DNA of 64,000 bases from Streptomyces sp. HNM0574 (GTDB lineage Bacteria; Actinomycetota; Actinomycetes; Streptomycetales; Streptomycetaceae). The notes under the pieces are model-generated. The model had not been told where the DNA came from. It saw nothing but the letters and a program-made list of their open reading frames with translations, and searched no databases. The position numbers and the translations under genes were made by a program. The stretch spans positions 620,001 to 684,000 of the forward strand of contig NZ_JAASAH010000001.1 in assembly GCF_012726235.1 (NCBI RefSeq), given 5' to 3'. Below, piece by piece: positions 25,896 through 34,649 of the stretch (the stretch's first letter is position 1; each line of letters opens with the position of its first letter).

Positions 25896-25908
25896 AACTA
25901 ACGTAGTT
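25896..25908. promoter_or_regulatory. Candidate TetR operator
   Basis: AACTA-ACG-TAGTT is a perfect 5-bp inverted repeat inside the unusually AT-rich stretch 25885-25909. It lies between the divergent TetR gene and permease gene. The position suggests a shared operator and promoter, but the site was judged by eye only. Confidence 0.4.
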
Positions 25909-25979
25909 GGCCGTGCCGCTCCCGTCTGTGCTCCGACGCCCGGCCGCCGCGCCCGCGTCGCCCTACCCCCGGAGGAACC

Positions 25980-27548
25980 GTGGGCACCGAACCCGCACCA
26001 CCCGCGCACCCGGCCCCGGCGCGCACCGGCCGCACCGCACCGCCCGCCGAACCCCGGGGCGGCGACGGTCTGCGGGACGGAGCCGTCGGCCCGGCCGGCG
26101 CCCTCGGCGTCACCGTCTCCAACATGGCGCCCGTCAACGGCGCGTTCCTCACCGCGCCCGTCGTCGTCGGGGCCATGGGGACGCAGGCGCCCTGGGCCTT
26201 TCTCCTGGCCACCCTCGGCCTGCTCGCCGCCGCGCTCACCGTCGCCGACTTCGCCCGCCGCATCGTCTCGCCCGGCAGCTACGTGGCGTACACGTACCAC
26301 GCTTTCCGCACCGTCTCCGAGCGCACCGGCGTCGCCCTCGCCGCCGCCATGTTCTACGCCGGACTGCTCGCCGGACCGCTGACCATCGGCGCCGTCGCCG
26401 TCTTCGCCGGCGGCTGGACCTCGGCCGCGCTCGGCCTCGGCGGCCTGTGGTGGATGGCCGTCTCGCTCGCCGCGCTGGCCTTCTCCGGCGCCGTCGTGCT
26501 GCGCGGCATCGTCGCCTCCAGCCTGGTGTCCATCCTGCTCGCCGCCGTGCAGGTCGCGGTCCTGCTCGGCTTCTCCGCGCTGCTGCTGTTCCGCGCCGGT
26601 CCGGACGCCGCCGCGCCGCTGCACGCCGACGGCGGGTACCCCGGCGGCCTCGCCGGACTCAGCGGGCTGACGTTCCCGCTCGCCGTCGCCGGCATGGTCG
26701 GCTGGGACAACTCCGCCAGCATGGCCTCCGAGATCCGCCGCCCCCGCCGCGTCGTGCCCCGCACCGTCGTCGCCTCCGTGCTCCTCGTCGGCCTGCTGTA
26801 CACCCTCTCCACCTGGGCCGGACTCGCCGGTTACGCGCGCTGGCAGGGCGCCGGCGACGGCGCCGACCGCTTCGGCGACCCCGCCAACCCGGCCCCCTTC
26901 CTCGAACTCGCCCAGCACTACCTGCCGCAGGCCCACGCCCTGCTCGCCGCCGTCGGCGCCGTCAGCTCCGTGGCCTGCCTCGTCGCCGCGCTCACCGCGA
27001 TGTCCCGCATCACCTTCACCGCGGCCCGCGCCGGGATGCTGCCCCGCGGCCTCGGCAGGGCCTCGCGGCGGCAGGGCGTGCCCGTCGGCTCCGTGTTGCT
27101 GTGGGTGGCCCTGATCGGTGTCTGCATCGTCGCGCCCACCCTGCTGACCGGCGCCGGACCCACCGAGGCCTCCGCCTGGGAAGCCGGCATGGGCACCGTG
27201 CCGCTACTGCTCACCCTGCTCGTCACCCTCGTCGGCCTGCCGCTCTACCTGCACCGCACCGAGCCCTCCGGCCTGCGCCCCGTACGGCACCACCTCGTCC
27301 CCCTCGTCGGCACCGCCGTCATCGGCTGGGGCGTCTGGGGCAACGTGCAGCCCGACCAGCCCTCGCCCGGCGACACCTACTGGATCTGCACCGCACTCGT
27401 CGTCGCCGCCTCGGCCGCCGCCTCCCTCTGGTTCGCCCGCCGCCCGGGACTCGACCTCACGGCGCTCGGCGTCGGGGCGGGCGACGATGCCGGAGCGGAC
27501 GGAGACGGAACCCGGCCCTCCGGAACCGCCGCCGCACCGACGACCTGA
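25980..27548 (+). CDS. APC-superfamily amino acid/polyamine permease
   Basis: 522 residues from GTG 25980 behind GGAGGA at 25971-25976. About twelve hydrophobic segments are visible, beginning GALGVTVSNMAPVNGAFLTA and including VSPGSYVAYTYHAF, FPLAVAGMVGWDNSASMASE with the conserved APC E-R-x-P loop EIRRPRRVVPRT, and LVAALTAMSRITFTAARAGM. Family members import amino acids or amines by proton coupling. It is followed after 73 bp by an amidohydrolase on the same strand. The pair probably imports and hydrolyses an amide- or cyclic-nitrogen compound under the divergent TetR; the ligand is unknown. Confidence 0.85.
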   Translation: MGTEPAPPAHPAPARTGRTAPPAEPRGGDGLRDGAVGPAGALGVTVSNMAPVNGAFLTAPVVVGAMGTQAPWAFLLATLGLLAAALTVADFARRIVSPGSYVAYTYHAFRTVSERTGVALAAAMFYAGLLAGPLTIGAVAVFAGGWTSAALGLGGLWWMAVSLAALAFSGAVVLRGIVASSLVSILLAAVQVAVLLGFSALLLFRAGPDAAAPLHADGGYPGGLAGLSGLTFPLAVAGMVGWDNSASMASEIRRPRRVVPRTVVASVLLVGLLYTLSTWAGLAGYARWQGAGDGADRFGDPANPAPFLELAQHYLPQAHALLAAVGAVSSVACLVAALTAMSRITFTAARAGMLPRGLGRASRRQGVPVGSVLLWVALIGVCIVAPTLLTGAGPTEASAWEAGMGTVPLLLTLLVTLVGLPLYLHRTEPSGLRPVRHHLVPLVGTAVIGWGVWGNVQPDQPSPGDTYWICTALVVAASAAASLWFARRPGLDLTALGVGAGDDAGADGDGTRPSGTAAAPTT

Positions 27549-27621
27549 CCGGCCCACCGGCCCCGAGACCCGGCCCGCCCCGGCGGGCCACCGCACACCG
27601 CACGCAAGGAGCAGCAGCACC

Positions 27622-29262
27622 GTGACCCCCCGCATCTCCGCCGGCCTCGCCGTCGTCGGCGCCACCGTGCACACCATGGACCCCGCCCGCCCCACCGCCT
27701 CCGCCGTCGCCGTACGCGACGGCCGCGTCCTCGCCGTCGGGGACGACGCCGAGATCCGCGAGGTCTGCGACGGCGCGACCTGCGTCGTCGACGGCACCGG
27801 CCTCACCGTCACCCCCGGCCTGACCGACGGCCACCTGCACCCCGTCTCCGGCACCCTGATGACCAGCGGCATCGACCTCTCCGGCTGCCGTGGCACCGAG
27901 GACCTCCGCGCCCTGCTCGCCGAGGCCCGCGGGGGAGCGGCGGACGGCGAGTGGATCCACGGCTTCGGCCTCGACCCCAACATCCTCGGCGGGCAGCGCC
28001 CGCACCGCCGCGTCATCGACGACGTCCTCGACGGCGCCCCCGCGCTCCTCACCCTCTTCGACGGGCACGCGGCCCTCGCCTCCGGCCGCGCTCTCCAACT
28101 CGCGGGCGTCACCGGCCCCGTGGAGCTCCCCGGCAACGCCGACGTCGTCTGCGACGCCGACGGCACCCCCACCGGCGAACTCCTGGAGAGCCCGGCCACC
28201 GACCTCGTCGAACGCGCCGCGCCCGCCATGGAGACCCGCGAACTCGCCGCCAGGATCGCCCGGTTGACCCGCCGCATGAACGCCGCCGGACTCACCGGCG
28301 GCCACGGCATGGACCTGGAGGACGGCAGCCTCCCCGCCCTCCGCCTCCTCGACGAGCAGGCCGCCGACGGGGGAGACGCGCTCACCCTCCGCCTCCGCCT
28401 CCACCCCTGGTGCCAGCCCGGCGTCGACCGGGCGGGCATCCGCGAACTCGTCCGGCTCCAGGGCACCTCGGGGCACCTGTGGGAGGTCGCGGGCGTCAAG
28501 CTCTTCATGGACGGCACCATCGACAACGGCACCGCCTGGCTGCACCACGCCGACTGCCACGGCGAGTCCACCAAGCCCTTCTGGCTCCCGCCCGAGACGT
28601 ACGCCGCCGCGGTCGGCGCACTCGCCGCCGCCGGCGTCCCCACCGCCACGCACGCCATCGGCGACGCCGCCGTCGCCTACGCCCTCGACTGCCTCGCCCC
28701 GCACACCGACCCCGCCAGCGAGGGCCCCCGCCACCGGATCGAGCACATCGAGACCGCGCCCGACGCACTCGTCGCCCGCCTCGCCGCCTCCGGCGTCGTC
28801 CCCTCCATGCAGCCCAGCCACGTCCAGTACACCCACGCCGACCACAGCGACAACTGGTCCACCCGCCTCGGCACCGAACGCGCCGACCGGGCCTGGCGCT
28901 GCGCCGACCTGTTGCGCGCCGGCGCCCCCCTCGTCCTCGGCTCGGACTGGCCCATCGCGCACTACGACCCGCGCGAGGTCCTCGCCGCGGCCCAGCTCCG
29001 CCGCATCCCGTCCCAGCCCGACCGCGAACCGGTCCGCCCCCGGCAGGCCCTCACCGCGCACGAGGCGCTCGCCGCGATGACCGTCGCCCCGGCCCTCGCC
29101 GCCGGCGAGCAGCACCACGCCGGCCGCGTCCGCGAGGGATACCGCGCCGACCTCACCGCCTTCGCCGCGGACCCCCTCACCACGGCCCCCCAGGACCTCC
29201 CGGACGTCCCCGTCCACCTCACCGTCGTCGACGGGCGGGTGGTCCACGAGCAGGACGCGTAG
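27622..29262 (+). CDS. Amidohydrolase (YtcJ-like, amidohydrolase_3 family)
   Basis: 546 residues from GTG 27622 with AAGGAG at 27606-27611. The metal-dependent hydrolase motifs are PGLTDGHLHPVSG (HxH), GVKLFMDGTIDNGTAWL, ATHAIGDAAVAYALD, RHRIEHIETAP, and the final Asp in GSDWPIAHYDPRE. N- and C-terminal beta-sandwich parts flank the barrel (VVGATVHTMDPARPTASAVA; GYRADLTAFAADPL). The substrate is unknown for this group. It follows the APC permease, suggesting hydrolysis of the imported compound. A stem-loop at 29272-29298 marks the end. Confidence 0.88.
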   Translation: MTPRISAGLAVVGATVHTMDPARPTASAVAVRDGRVLAVGDDAEIREVCDGATCVVDGTGLTVTPGLTDGHLHPVSGTLMTSGIDLSGCRGTEDLRALLAEARGGAADGEWIHGFGLDPNILGGQRPHRRVIDDVLDGAPALLTLFDGHAALASGRALQLAGVTGPVELPGNADVVCDADGTPTGELLESPATDLVERAAPAMETRELAARIARLTRRMNAAGLTGGHGMDLEDGSLPALRLLDEQAADGGDALTLRLRLHPWCQPGVDRAGIRELVRLQGTSGHLWEVAGVKLFMDGTIDNGTAWLHHADCHGESTKPFWLPPETYAAAVGALAAAGVPTATHAIGDAAVAYALDCLAPHTDPASEGPRHRIEHIETAPDALVARLAASGVVPSMQPSHVQYTHADHSDNWSTRLGTERADRAWRCADLLRAGAPLVLGSDWPIAHYDPREVLAAAQLRRIPSQPDREPVRPRQALTAHEALAAMTVAPALAAGEQHHAGRVREGYRADLTAFAADPLTTAPQDLPDVPVHLTVVDGRVVHEQDA

Positions 29263-29271
29263 GGCGGCCCG

Positions 29272-29298
29272 GGCCCGCGTCCCTTCCGGGCGCGGGCC
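29272..29298. terminator. Stem-loop between convergent genes
   Basis: GGCCCGCG (29272-29279) pairs perfectly with 29291-29298 around an 11-nt loop. It lies 10 bp after the amidohydrolase stop and 28 bp before the phosphatase stop on the other strand. It probably ends both transcripts. There is no long T-run. Confidence 0.5.
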
Positions 29299-29325
29299 AC
29301 CAACTTCCCCCGCGTCAGGCCCGGT

Positions 29326-32145
29326 TCACAGTTCCGGGTCGTCCCACTGGTCCAGCAGGGCGTCGTCGGAGAGCCCGGCGCCCGGGGCCGGAGCCTCGCC
29401 GTGCAGGGCCTGTTCGGTCCAGATGATCTTGCCGCGTGAGGTGTAGCGCGTGCCCCAGCGGCGGGCGAACTGGGCGACGAGGAACAGGCCGCGGCCGCCC
29501 TCGTCCATGGTGGCCGCGCGCCGCAGGTGCGGGGAGGTGTTGCTGCCGTCGGACACCTCGCAGATCAGCGCGTTGGTGTCGTACAGCAGCCGCAGCCTGA
29601 TGGGCTCGGTGCCGTAGCGGATGGCGTTGGTGACCAGCTCGCTGAGGATCAGCTCGGTGGTCAGCCCCGTCTCGCCCAGGCCCCACTGCTCCAGCCGCTC
29701 GGCGCAGGCGGCGCGCAGCGGGGCGACGGCGGCCGGGTCGTCCGGCACGTCCCACTCGGCGACCCGGTCCGGGTCCAGCACCCGGGTACGGGCGACGAGC
29801 AGCGCGACGTCGTCGTCCGGACGGGGCGGCAGCAGCGCCTCCAGCAGGGCCCGGCAGGTCTGTTCGGGGCCGAGCCCCGGGTGCCGGCGCAGCACCTCGG
29901 CCAGCATGCCGACGCCGGTGTCGACGTCACGCTCCCGGTTCTCCACCAGCCCGTTGGTGTACAGCACGATCCGGGTGTCCTCGGTGAGCCGCAGCTCGGC
30001 CGTCTCGAACGGCAGGCCACCCACCCCGAGCGGCGGCGACAGCGGCACCTCGGGGAAGCTCACCCGCCCGTCCGGGTGCGCGAGGACCGGGCCCGGGTGC
30101 CCGGCGCGGGCCACGGTGCACACCCCGGACGCCGGGTCGTAGACCGCGTACAGGCAGGTGGCGCCCGTGAGCGGCGGACTGTCCCCCTCGCCGTCGGACT
30201 CCCCGCCGCCTTCGTCCTCGTCGACGTGGGCCACCAACTCGTCCAGATGCGCGAGGAGTTCGTCCGGCGGGAGGTCCAGCGCGGAGAAGTTGTAGACGGC
30301 GGTGCGCAGCCGTCCCATGGTGGCCGTCGCGTGCAGCCCGTGCCCGACGACGTCCCCGACGACCAGCGCCACCCGGGCCCCCGGCAGCGGGATCACGTCG
30401 AACCAGTCGCCGCCCACGCCCGCCTGCGACGGCTGGTACCGGTGCGCCACCTCCAGCGCCGACTGCTCCGGCAGCGCCCGCGGCAGCAGGCTGCGCTGGA
30501 GCGTCACCGCGGTGGCGTGCTCGCGGGTGTAGCGGCGCGCGTTGTCCGTGCACACGGCGGCCCGGGCGATGAGCTCCTCGGCGAAGGACACGTCGTCCTC
30601 GCTGTACGCGGGGGAGTCCCCGGCCCGCCACATCCTGGCCAGCCCCAGCACCACCCCGCGCGCCCGCAGCGGTGCCACGATCAGCGAGTGCACCCCGGCG
30701 GCGAGGACCGCCTCCGTCGGCTCGGGGCTCTGCGCGAGCCACTCCGCCGAGGACGCCAGATCCGCCTCCAGCACGGCCCGCCCGGCGGCCACCCCCTCGG
30801 CGACCCGGCCCGTCGGGCTGTACTCCATCAGCTCCCCCTCGGGCCGGAACGGGGTCTCCTCCCGCACGCCCAGCAGCGCCACCCGCCGCAGTGTCGTGCC
30901 GAATCCCGGCGGCTCCTCGCCGCGCAGCACCGGGTCCATCAGCTCCACCGAGCAGTAGTCCGCGAACCGCGGCACCGCCACCTCGGTCAGCTCCCGCGCC
31001 GTACGCTCCACGTCCAGCGTCGTCCCGATCCGCACCCCCGCCTCGTACAGCAGCTCCAGCCGCTCCCGCGCCACCTCGGCCAGGCCCGTCAGCGCCCGCA
31101 GCTCGGTGGTGTCCCGCAGCGTGATCACGCTGCCGTCAACCCCGCCGTACGGCGCCGTCCGCCGGACGTTGACCACCAGCAGCCGGCCCCCGGTGCCGCA
31201 CACCTTGTCGGTGACGGCCCGGTGCCCGGTCAGCAGCGCCGTCAGCGAGGTGTCCAGCCCCAGCCCGTCGACCCGCCGGCCCTCCGCCTCCTTCGGCAGG
31301 TCCAGCAGCCGCCTGGCCTCGTCGTTGACCAGCAGCAGCCGCCCGTCCTCGCCGACGATCAGCACGCCCTCGCGCACCGCGTGCAGCACCGCGTCGTGGT
31401 GCTCGTACATCCGCGTCATCTCGGCCGGGCCCAGGCCGTGCGTCTGGCGGCGCAGCCGGCGCGAGACGACCCAGGCGCCCAGCGCGGCCAGCACCAGCGT
31501 CCCGACCGTGGACCACACCAGCATCGGCAGCTGCCGCTCCACGGTGGTGTTGACCCGGTCGACCGTCATCCCCGCCGAGACCACCGCCGCGAGCGAACCG
31601 TCCGGCCTGGTGATCGGCGCCGAGGTGTCGACGGCCTCGCCCTGGGGCGACTTCAGCGTCTCCGAGAACGACTCGCCGCGGCGGGCGGCCCGCAGCGTCT
31701 CGTCCAGGGAACCGACGACGTGCTTCCCGATCCGATCCGGGTCGGGGTGCGTGTAGCGGATGCCGTCGGTGTTGAACACGACGACGTAGTCGACCCCGGC
31801 CCGCTTGCGCACCTCCTCCGCGACCGGCTGGAGCCGCGTCTCCGGATGCGCGCTGTCCAGTGCGCGCAGGGTGCTCGGCGCCTGCGCGAAGGTCTCGGCC
31901 ACGGCACGTGCCCGGTGCTCGGCCTCCCGCCTGCTGTCGTGCCGCGCCTGGAGCACCAGCACCGACACCGCCGCCGCCACCAGCAGCACCACGAGCCCGA
32001 CCTGGAGCACCAGCACCTGCCCGGCCACACTCCCCAGCCCCGCCCGAGAGGAGCCGGGACCGGGGCGTACGTTCTGGCGGTCACCGCGCGCACCCGCGGA
32101 CCGGTGTTTCCGGAATCTGCGTACAAGACGCGAAAGACCCGCCAT
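29326..32145 (-). CDS. Membrane SpoIIE-type PP2C phosphatase with sensor, PAS, GAF and ATPase domains
   Basis: 939 residues. Transmembrane helix 1 is about residues 43-66 and helix 2 about 208-228. Between them is an extracellular single-Cache domain of the CitA/DcuS kind (GVDYVVVFNTDGIRYTHPDP). A PAS domain follows (VREGVLIVGEDGRLLLVNDEA), then a GAF domain (LAASGVHSLIVAP-type core, about 380-550). Next comes a SpoIIE phosphatase (GGDWFDVIPLPGARVALVVG, GHGLHATATMGRLRT, DDDVALLVAR). A C-terminal anti-sigma-factor-type ATPase module completes it (ILSELVTNAIRYG, DEGGRGLFLVAQF). It likely senses an extracellular carboxylate-like ligand and dephosphorylates an anti-sigma antagonist. It is divergent from the receptor kinase at 32343. 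Confidence 0.88.
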   Translation of the reverse strand: MAGLSRLVRRFRKHRSAGARGDRQNVRPGPGSSRAGLGSVAGQVLVLQVGLVVLLVAAAVSVLVLQARHDSRREAEHRARAVAETFAQAPSTLRALDSAHPETRLQPVAEEVRKRAGVDYVVVFNTDGIRYTHPDPDRIGKHVVGSLDETLRAARRGESFSETLKSPQGEAVDTSAPITRPDGSLAAVVSAGMTVDRVNTTVERQLPMLVWSTVGTLVLAALGAWVVSRRLRRQTHGLGPAEMTRMYEHHDAVLHAVREGVLIVGEDGRLLLVNDEARRLLDLPKEAEGRRVDGLGLDTSLTALLTGHRAVTDKVCGTGGRLLVVNVRRTAPYGGVDGSVITLRDTTELRALTGLAEVARERLELLYEAGVRIGTTLDVERTARELTEVAVPRFADYCSVELMDPVLRGEEPPGFGTTLRRVALLGVREETPFRPEGELMEYSPTGRVAEGVAAGRAVLEADLASSAEWLAQSPEPTEAVLAAGVHSLIVAPLRARGVVLGLARMWRAGDSPAYSEDDVSFAEELIARAAVCTDNARRYTREHATAVTLQRSLLPRALPEQSALEVAHRYQPSQAGVGGDWFDVIPLPGARVALVVGDVVGHGLHATATMGRLRTAVYNFSALDLPPDELLAHLDELVAHVDEDEGGGESDGEGDSPPLTGATCLYAVYDPASGVCTVARAGHPGPVLAHPDGRVSFPEVPLSPPLGVGGLPFETAELRLTEDTRIVLYTNGLVENRERDVDTGVGMLAEVLRRHPGLGPEQTCRALLEALLPPRPDDDVALLVARTRVLDPDRVAEWDVPDDPAAVAPLRAACAERLEQWGLGETGLTTELILSELVTNAIRYGTEPIRLRLLYDTNALICEVSDGSNTSPHLRRAATMDEGGRGLFLVAQFARRWGTRYTSRGKIIWTEQALHGEAPAPGAGLSDDALLDQWDDPEL

Positions 32146-32342
32146 TCCTTCTTTCTAGCACCGCTCCGCGCTTCACCCGAGGCGAGCCGGTACGGACAGG
32201 TAACGGCCGGGTACGAACGGTACGCGCGACGGCGGGGGCACCTGGGAAGAAGGACCGGGACTGTGCTGCGCAACTCCTGCTCTCCCGCGGCGTATCTGAC
32301 TAGTCTTCTCCCCTGAGAATCCGGTACGGGCCTGGGGGGCGT

Positions 32343-34316
32343 GTGAACACTGAGGGTGCGGACGGCGAGTGGACCGGCGGCGGTGCCTCCGAGGAGGAAG
32401 CGGACGCCCAGGTGTGGCCGGGCGAGGAGCACGGCTCCGGTTCCGGCCCCGAGCCCCTGGGCCCCGAGGTGACCGTCGCGAGCCCGGACGTGACCGCCGC
32501 ACCCGATGTGGTGATCGCCGACCGGTACGTCCTGCGACGGCCCCTCGGCAGCGGCGGCATGGGTGTCGTGTGGGAGGCCCTCGACACCCGTCTGGAACGG
32601 CAGGTCGCGGTGAAGGGCCTGCTGTTCCGCGGCGTCGTCGACCCGGAGACCCAGTCGCAGTGGGTGACCCGCGCGCGGCGCGAGGCGCAGGCCATCGCCC
32701 GTATCGGCCACCAGAACGTGGTGTCCGTGCACGACGTGATCGAGGCCGACAGCCAGGTCTGGATCGTCATGGAACTGCTCGACGCCCGCTCCCTCGCCGA
32801 GCTGCTGCGCGAACAGCCCCTCGCCGTGCCGCACGCCGCCCGCATCGGCCTCCAGGTGCTCCGCGGCCTGCGCGCCGCGCACGAGGCGGGCGTCCTGCAC
32901 CGCGACGTGAAACCGGCCAACGTCCTCTTCCGCCCCAACGGCCGCGCGTTACTGATGGACTTCGGCATCGCCACCTTCGAGGGCGCGGCCCAGGTGACCC
33001 GCTCCCGCGAACTCATCGGCACTCCGATGTACACGGCCCCCGAACTGGTGGGCGTCGCCCTCGGCGAGCCGGGCCGCGCGACACCGGCGTCCGACCTGTG
33101 GTCATTGGGCGTCACCCTGTACGAGATGGTCGAGGGCCGGAAACCCTTCTCCGGGACGACGCTGTGGGAGATCTACGTCGCCGTCCGCGAGAAACCGGTC
33201 CGCCCCATGCGGTACGCCGGGCCGCTCCGCCCCGTCATCGAGGCGCTGCTGCGGAAGGACCCGGGACGCCGGCCGACGGCGGCGGAGACCGAGGACCTGC
33301 TGGAGGCCGTCCTCACCGAGGAGCCCGTCCCCGGCGCCCGGCGGCCGCGCGAGCGGCGGATGCCCGGCTGGCGGGTCCCGGCGGCGGCCGCGGCCGCCCT
33401 GGCGGTGCTGGCCGGCGGCTACGTCGCCTGGCCCGACGACCCGGGCCCAAAGCCCCCGGACACGTCCCCCGGCGGCCCCGATTCCGACCGCCTGTCCTTC
33501 AAGGAGGACCGGCACCCCAAGCTCATCATCGGCGTCAAGAAGGACCAGCCGGGCCTGAGCGTCCAGACCGCCGAGGCCGAGGACGGAAAGAGCGCGGAAT
33601 TCGAGGGCTTCGAGATCGATCTCGCCCACGCGATCGCCAAAGAACTCGGCTACGACCGCGAGGACGTCGTCTTCCGCCCGGTGGCCAGCAAGAACCGCAG
33701 CTCCGAACTGCGCACCGGCCGGGTGCACCTGGTCCTGGCCACGTACAGCATCGACAAGAAACGCCGCGCGAAAGAAGCCGCGAACGGTACGCCCATCACC
33801 ATGGTCGGCCCGTACTACCTGGCCGGCCGGGGCCTGATGGTGCGCACCAAGCACAAGGACAGATTCGCCGACTCCAGCGACCTCGTCGAGGACAAGGCCG
33901 AGGTCTGCACCGCCCAGGACTCGACCTATCCGGGCTATCTCAAGTCCGAGGGATACCGCGTCAAGGCCGTCGACTCGTACCAGGTCTGCCTGGAGGAGAT
34001 GGAGAACGAGAACCCGGGCAACGAGGTGTACGCGGTCAGCACCGACGACATCATCCTCCAGGGATACCGGCAGAAGAAGGAGTACCGGGGCGAATTCACC
34101 ATGCTGGAGAACCTCAACGGATTCGAGCAGTGGGGCGTGGGAATGAGCCCCGTCCCGCCCGACTCGAAAAGCCGCCTCGACCTGGAGGTCCGCGACGCGC
34201 TCCGGGAAATCATCGAGGGAAAGACCTGGGAGAAGCTCTACCAGGAACACCTCTCCGACCTGGTGGGCAAGAACGCCCCCGCTCTCTCGCCCGACGTACG
34301 CATCTTCAAGGACTGA
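32343..34316 (+). CDS. Receptor Ser/Thr kinase with extracellular amino-acid-binding domain
   Basis: 657 residues from GTG 32343. The N-terminal 60 residues are acidic and Gly-rich. The Hanks kinase domain follows: LGSGGMGVVWEA (69-80), the AVKG lysine at 91, LHRDVKPANVLF (185-196), MDFGIATFEG (205-214), GTPMYTAPELVG and DLWSLGVTLYEMV. One transmembrane helix lies near 345-363. The outside part, about 385-645, is a family-3 solute-binding protein fold (EGFEIDLAHAIAKELGYDRE, ELRTGRVHLVLATYSIDKKR, YYLAGRGLMVRTK). All kinase catalytic residues are present. Codon 203 (32949-32951, in RALLMDFG) is TTA, predicting dependence on the bldA tRNA. It lies divergent from the sensor phosphatase. Confidence 0.9.
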   Translation: MNTEGADGEWTGGGASEEEADAQVWPGEEHGSGSGPEPLGPEVTVASPDVTAAPDVVIADRYVLRRPLGSGGMGVVWEALDTRLERQVAVKGLLFRGVVDPETQSQWVTRARREAQAIARIGHQNVVSVHDVIEADSQVWIVMELLDARSLAELLREQPLAVPHAARIGLQVLRGLRAAHEAGVLHRDVKPANVLFRPNGRALLMDFGIATFEGAAQVTRSRELIGTPMYTAPELVGVALGEPGRATPASDLWSLGVTLYEMVEGRKPFSGTTLWEIYVAVREKPVRPMRYAGPLRPVIEALLRKDPGRRPTAAETEDLLEAVLTEEPVPGARRPRERRMPGWRVPAAAAAALAVLAGGYVAWPDDPGPKPPDTSPGGPDSDRLSFKEDRHPKLIIGVKKDQPGLSVQTAEAEDGKSAEFEGFEIDLAHAIAKELGYDREDVVFRPVASKNRSSELRTGRVHLVLATYSIDKKRRAKEAANGTPITMVGPYYLAGRGLMVRTKHKDRFADSSDLVEDKAEVCTAQDSTYPGYLKSEGYRVKAVDSYQVCLEEMENENPGNEVYAVSTDDIILQGYRQKKEYRGEFTMLENLNGFEQWGVGMSPVPPDSKSRLDLEVRDALREIIEGKTWEKLYQEHLSDLVGKNAPALSPDVRIFKD

Positions 34317-34336
34317 CCCGTCGCCGGCACAAAAGA

Positions 34337-34383
34337 AACCGCGCGGTGCGTCAGGGGGAAACCCTGACCCGCACCGCGCGGTT
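34337..34383. terminator. Strong two-part hairpin between kinase gene and tRNA
   Basis: AACCGCGCGGTGCG (34337-34350) pairs perfectly with 34370-34383, 14 bp. Inside it TCAGGG pairs with CCCTGA (34351-34356 with 34362-34367) around GGAAA. It begins 20 bp after the kinase stop and ends 8 bp from the 3' end of the opposing tRNA-Leu gene, so it probably terminates both. Confidence 0.75.
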
Positions 34384-34391
34384 CCGGAAAG

Positions 34392-34476
34392 TGTCGGGAG
34401 GGGGACTTGAACCCCCACGCCCTGTAAAGGGCACTAGCACCTCAAGCTAGCGCGTCTGCCATTCCGCCACCCCGAC
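34392..34476 (-). tRNA. tRNA-Leu (anticodon GAG)
   Basis: 85 nt, with the long variable arm of class II leucine tRNAs. The acceptor stem is GTCGGGG (5' end at 34476) against TCCCGAC with a discriminator A at 34392. The anticodon arm is CTAGC-TTGAGGT-GCTAG, giving anticodon GAG, which reads CTC codons. The T arm contains GGTTCAAGTCC. CCA is not encoded. CTC is a common leucine codon in this high-GC sequence. Confidence 0.93.
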
Positions 34477-34649
34477 AAAGGTGGCCGCCCCGGCCCCTCG
34501 GGCCGTCGCGACGCAGACAACTTTAGCACTGGTTCGGGGGCGCTCGGTCCCACCTCCGGCCGCCCCCGTCCCGTCCTGGCTCACCGGCCACTTGGGGCCC
34601 CGGGGGTCAGGCGCGAGGATGGGAGTCCACCGCGATACGAGGAGGCAGT

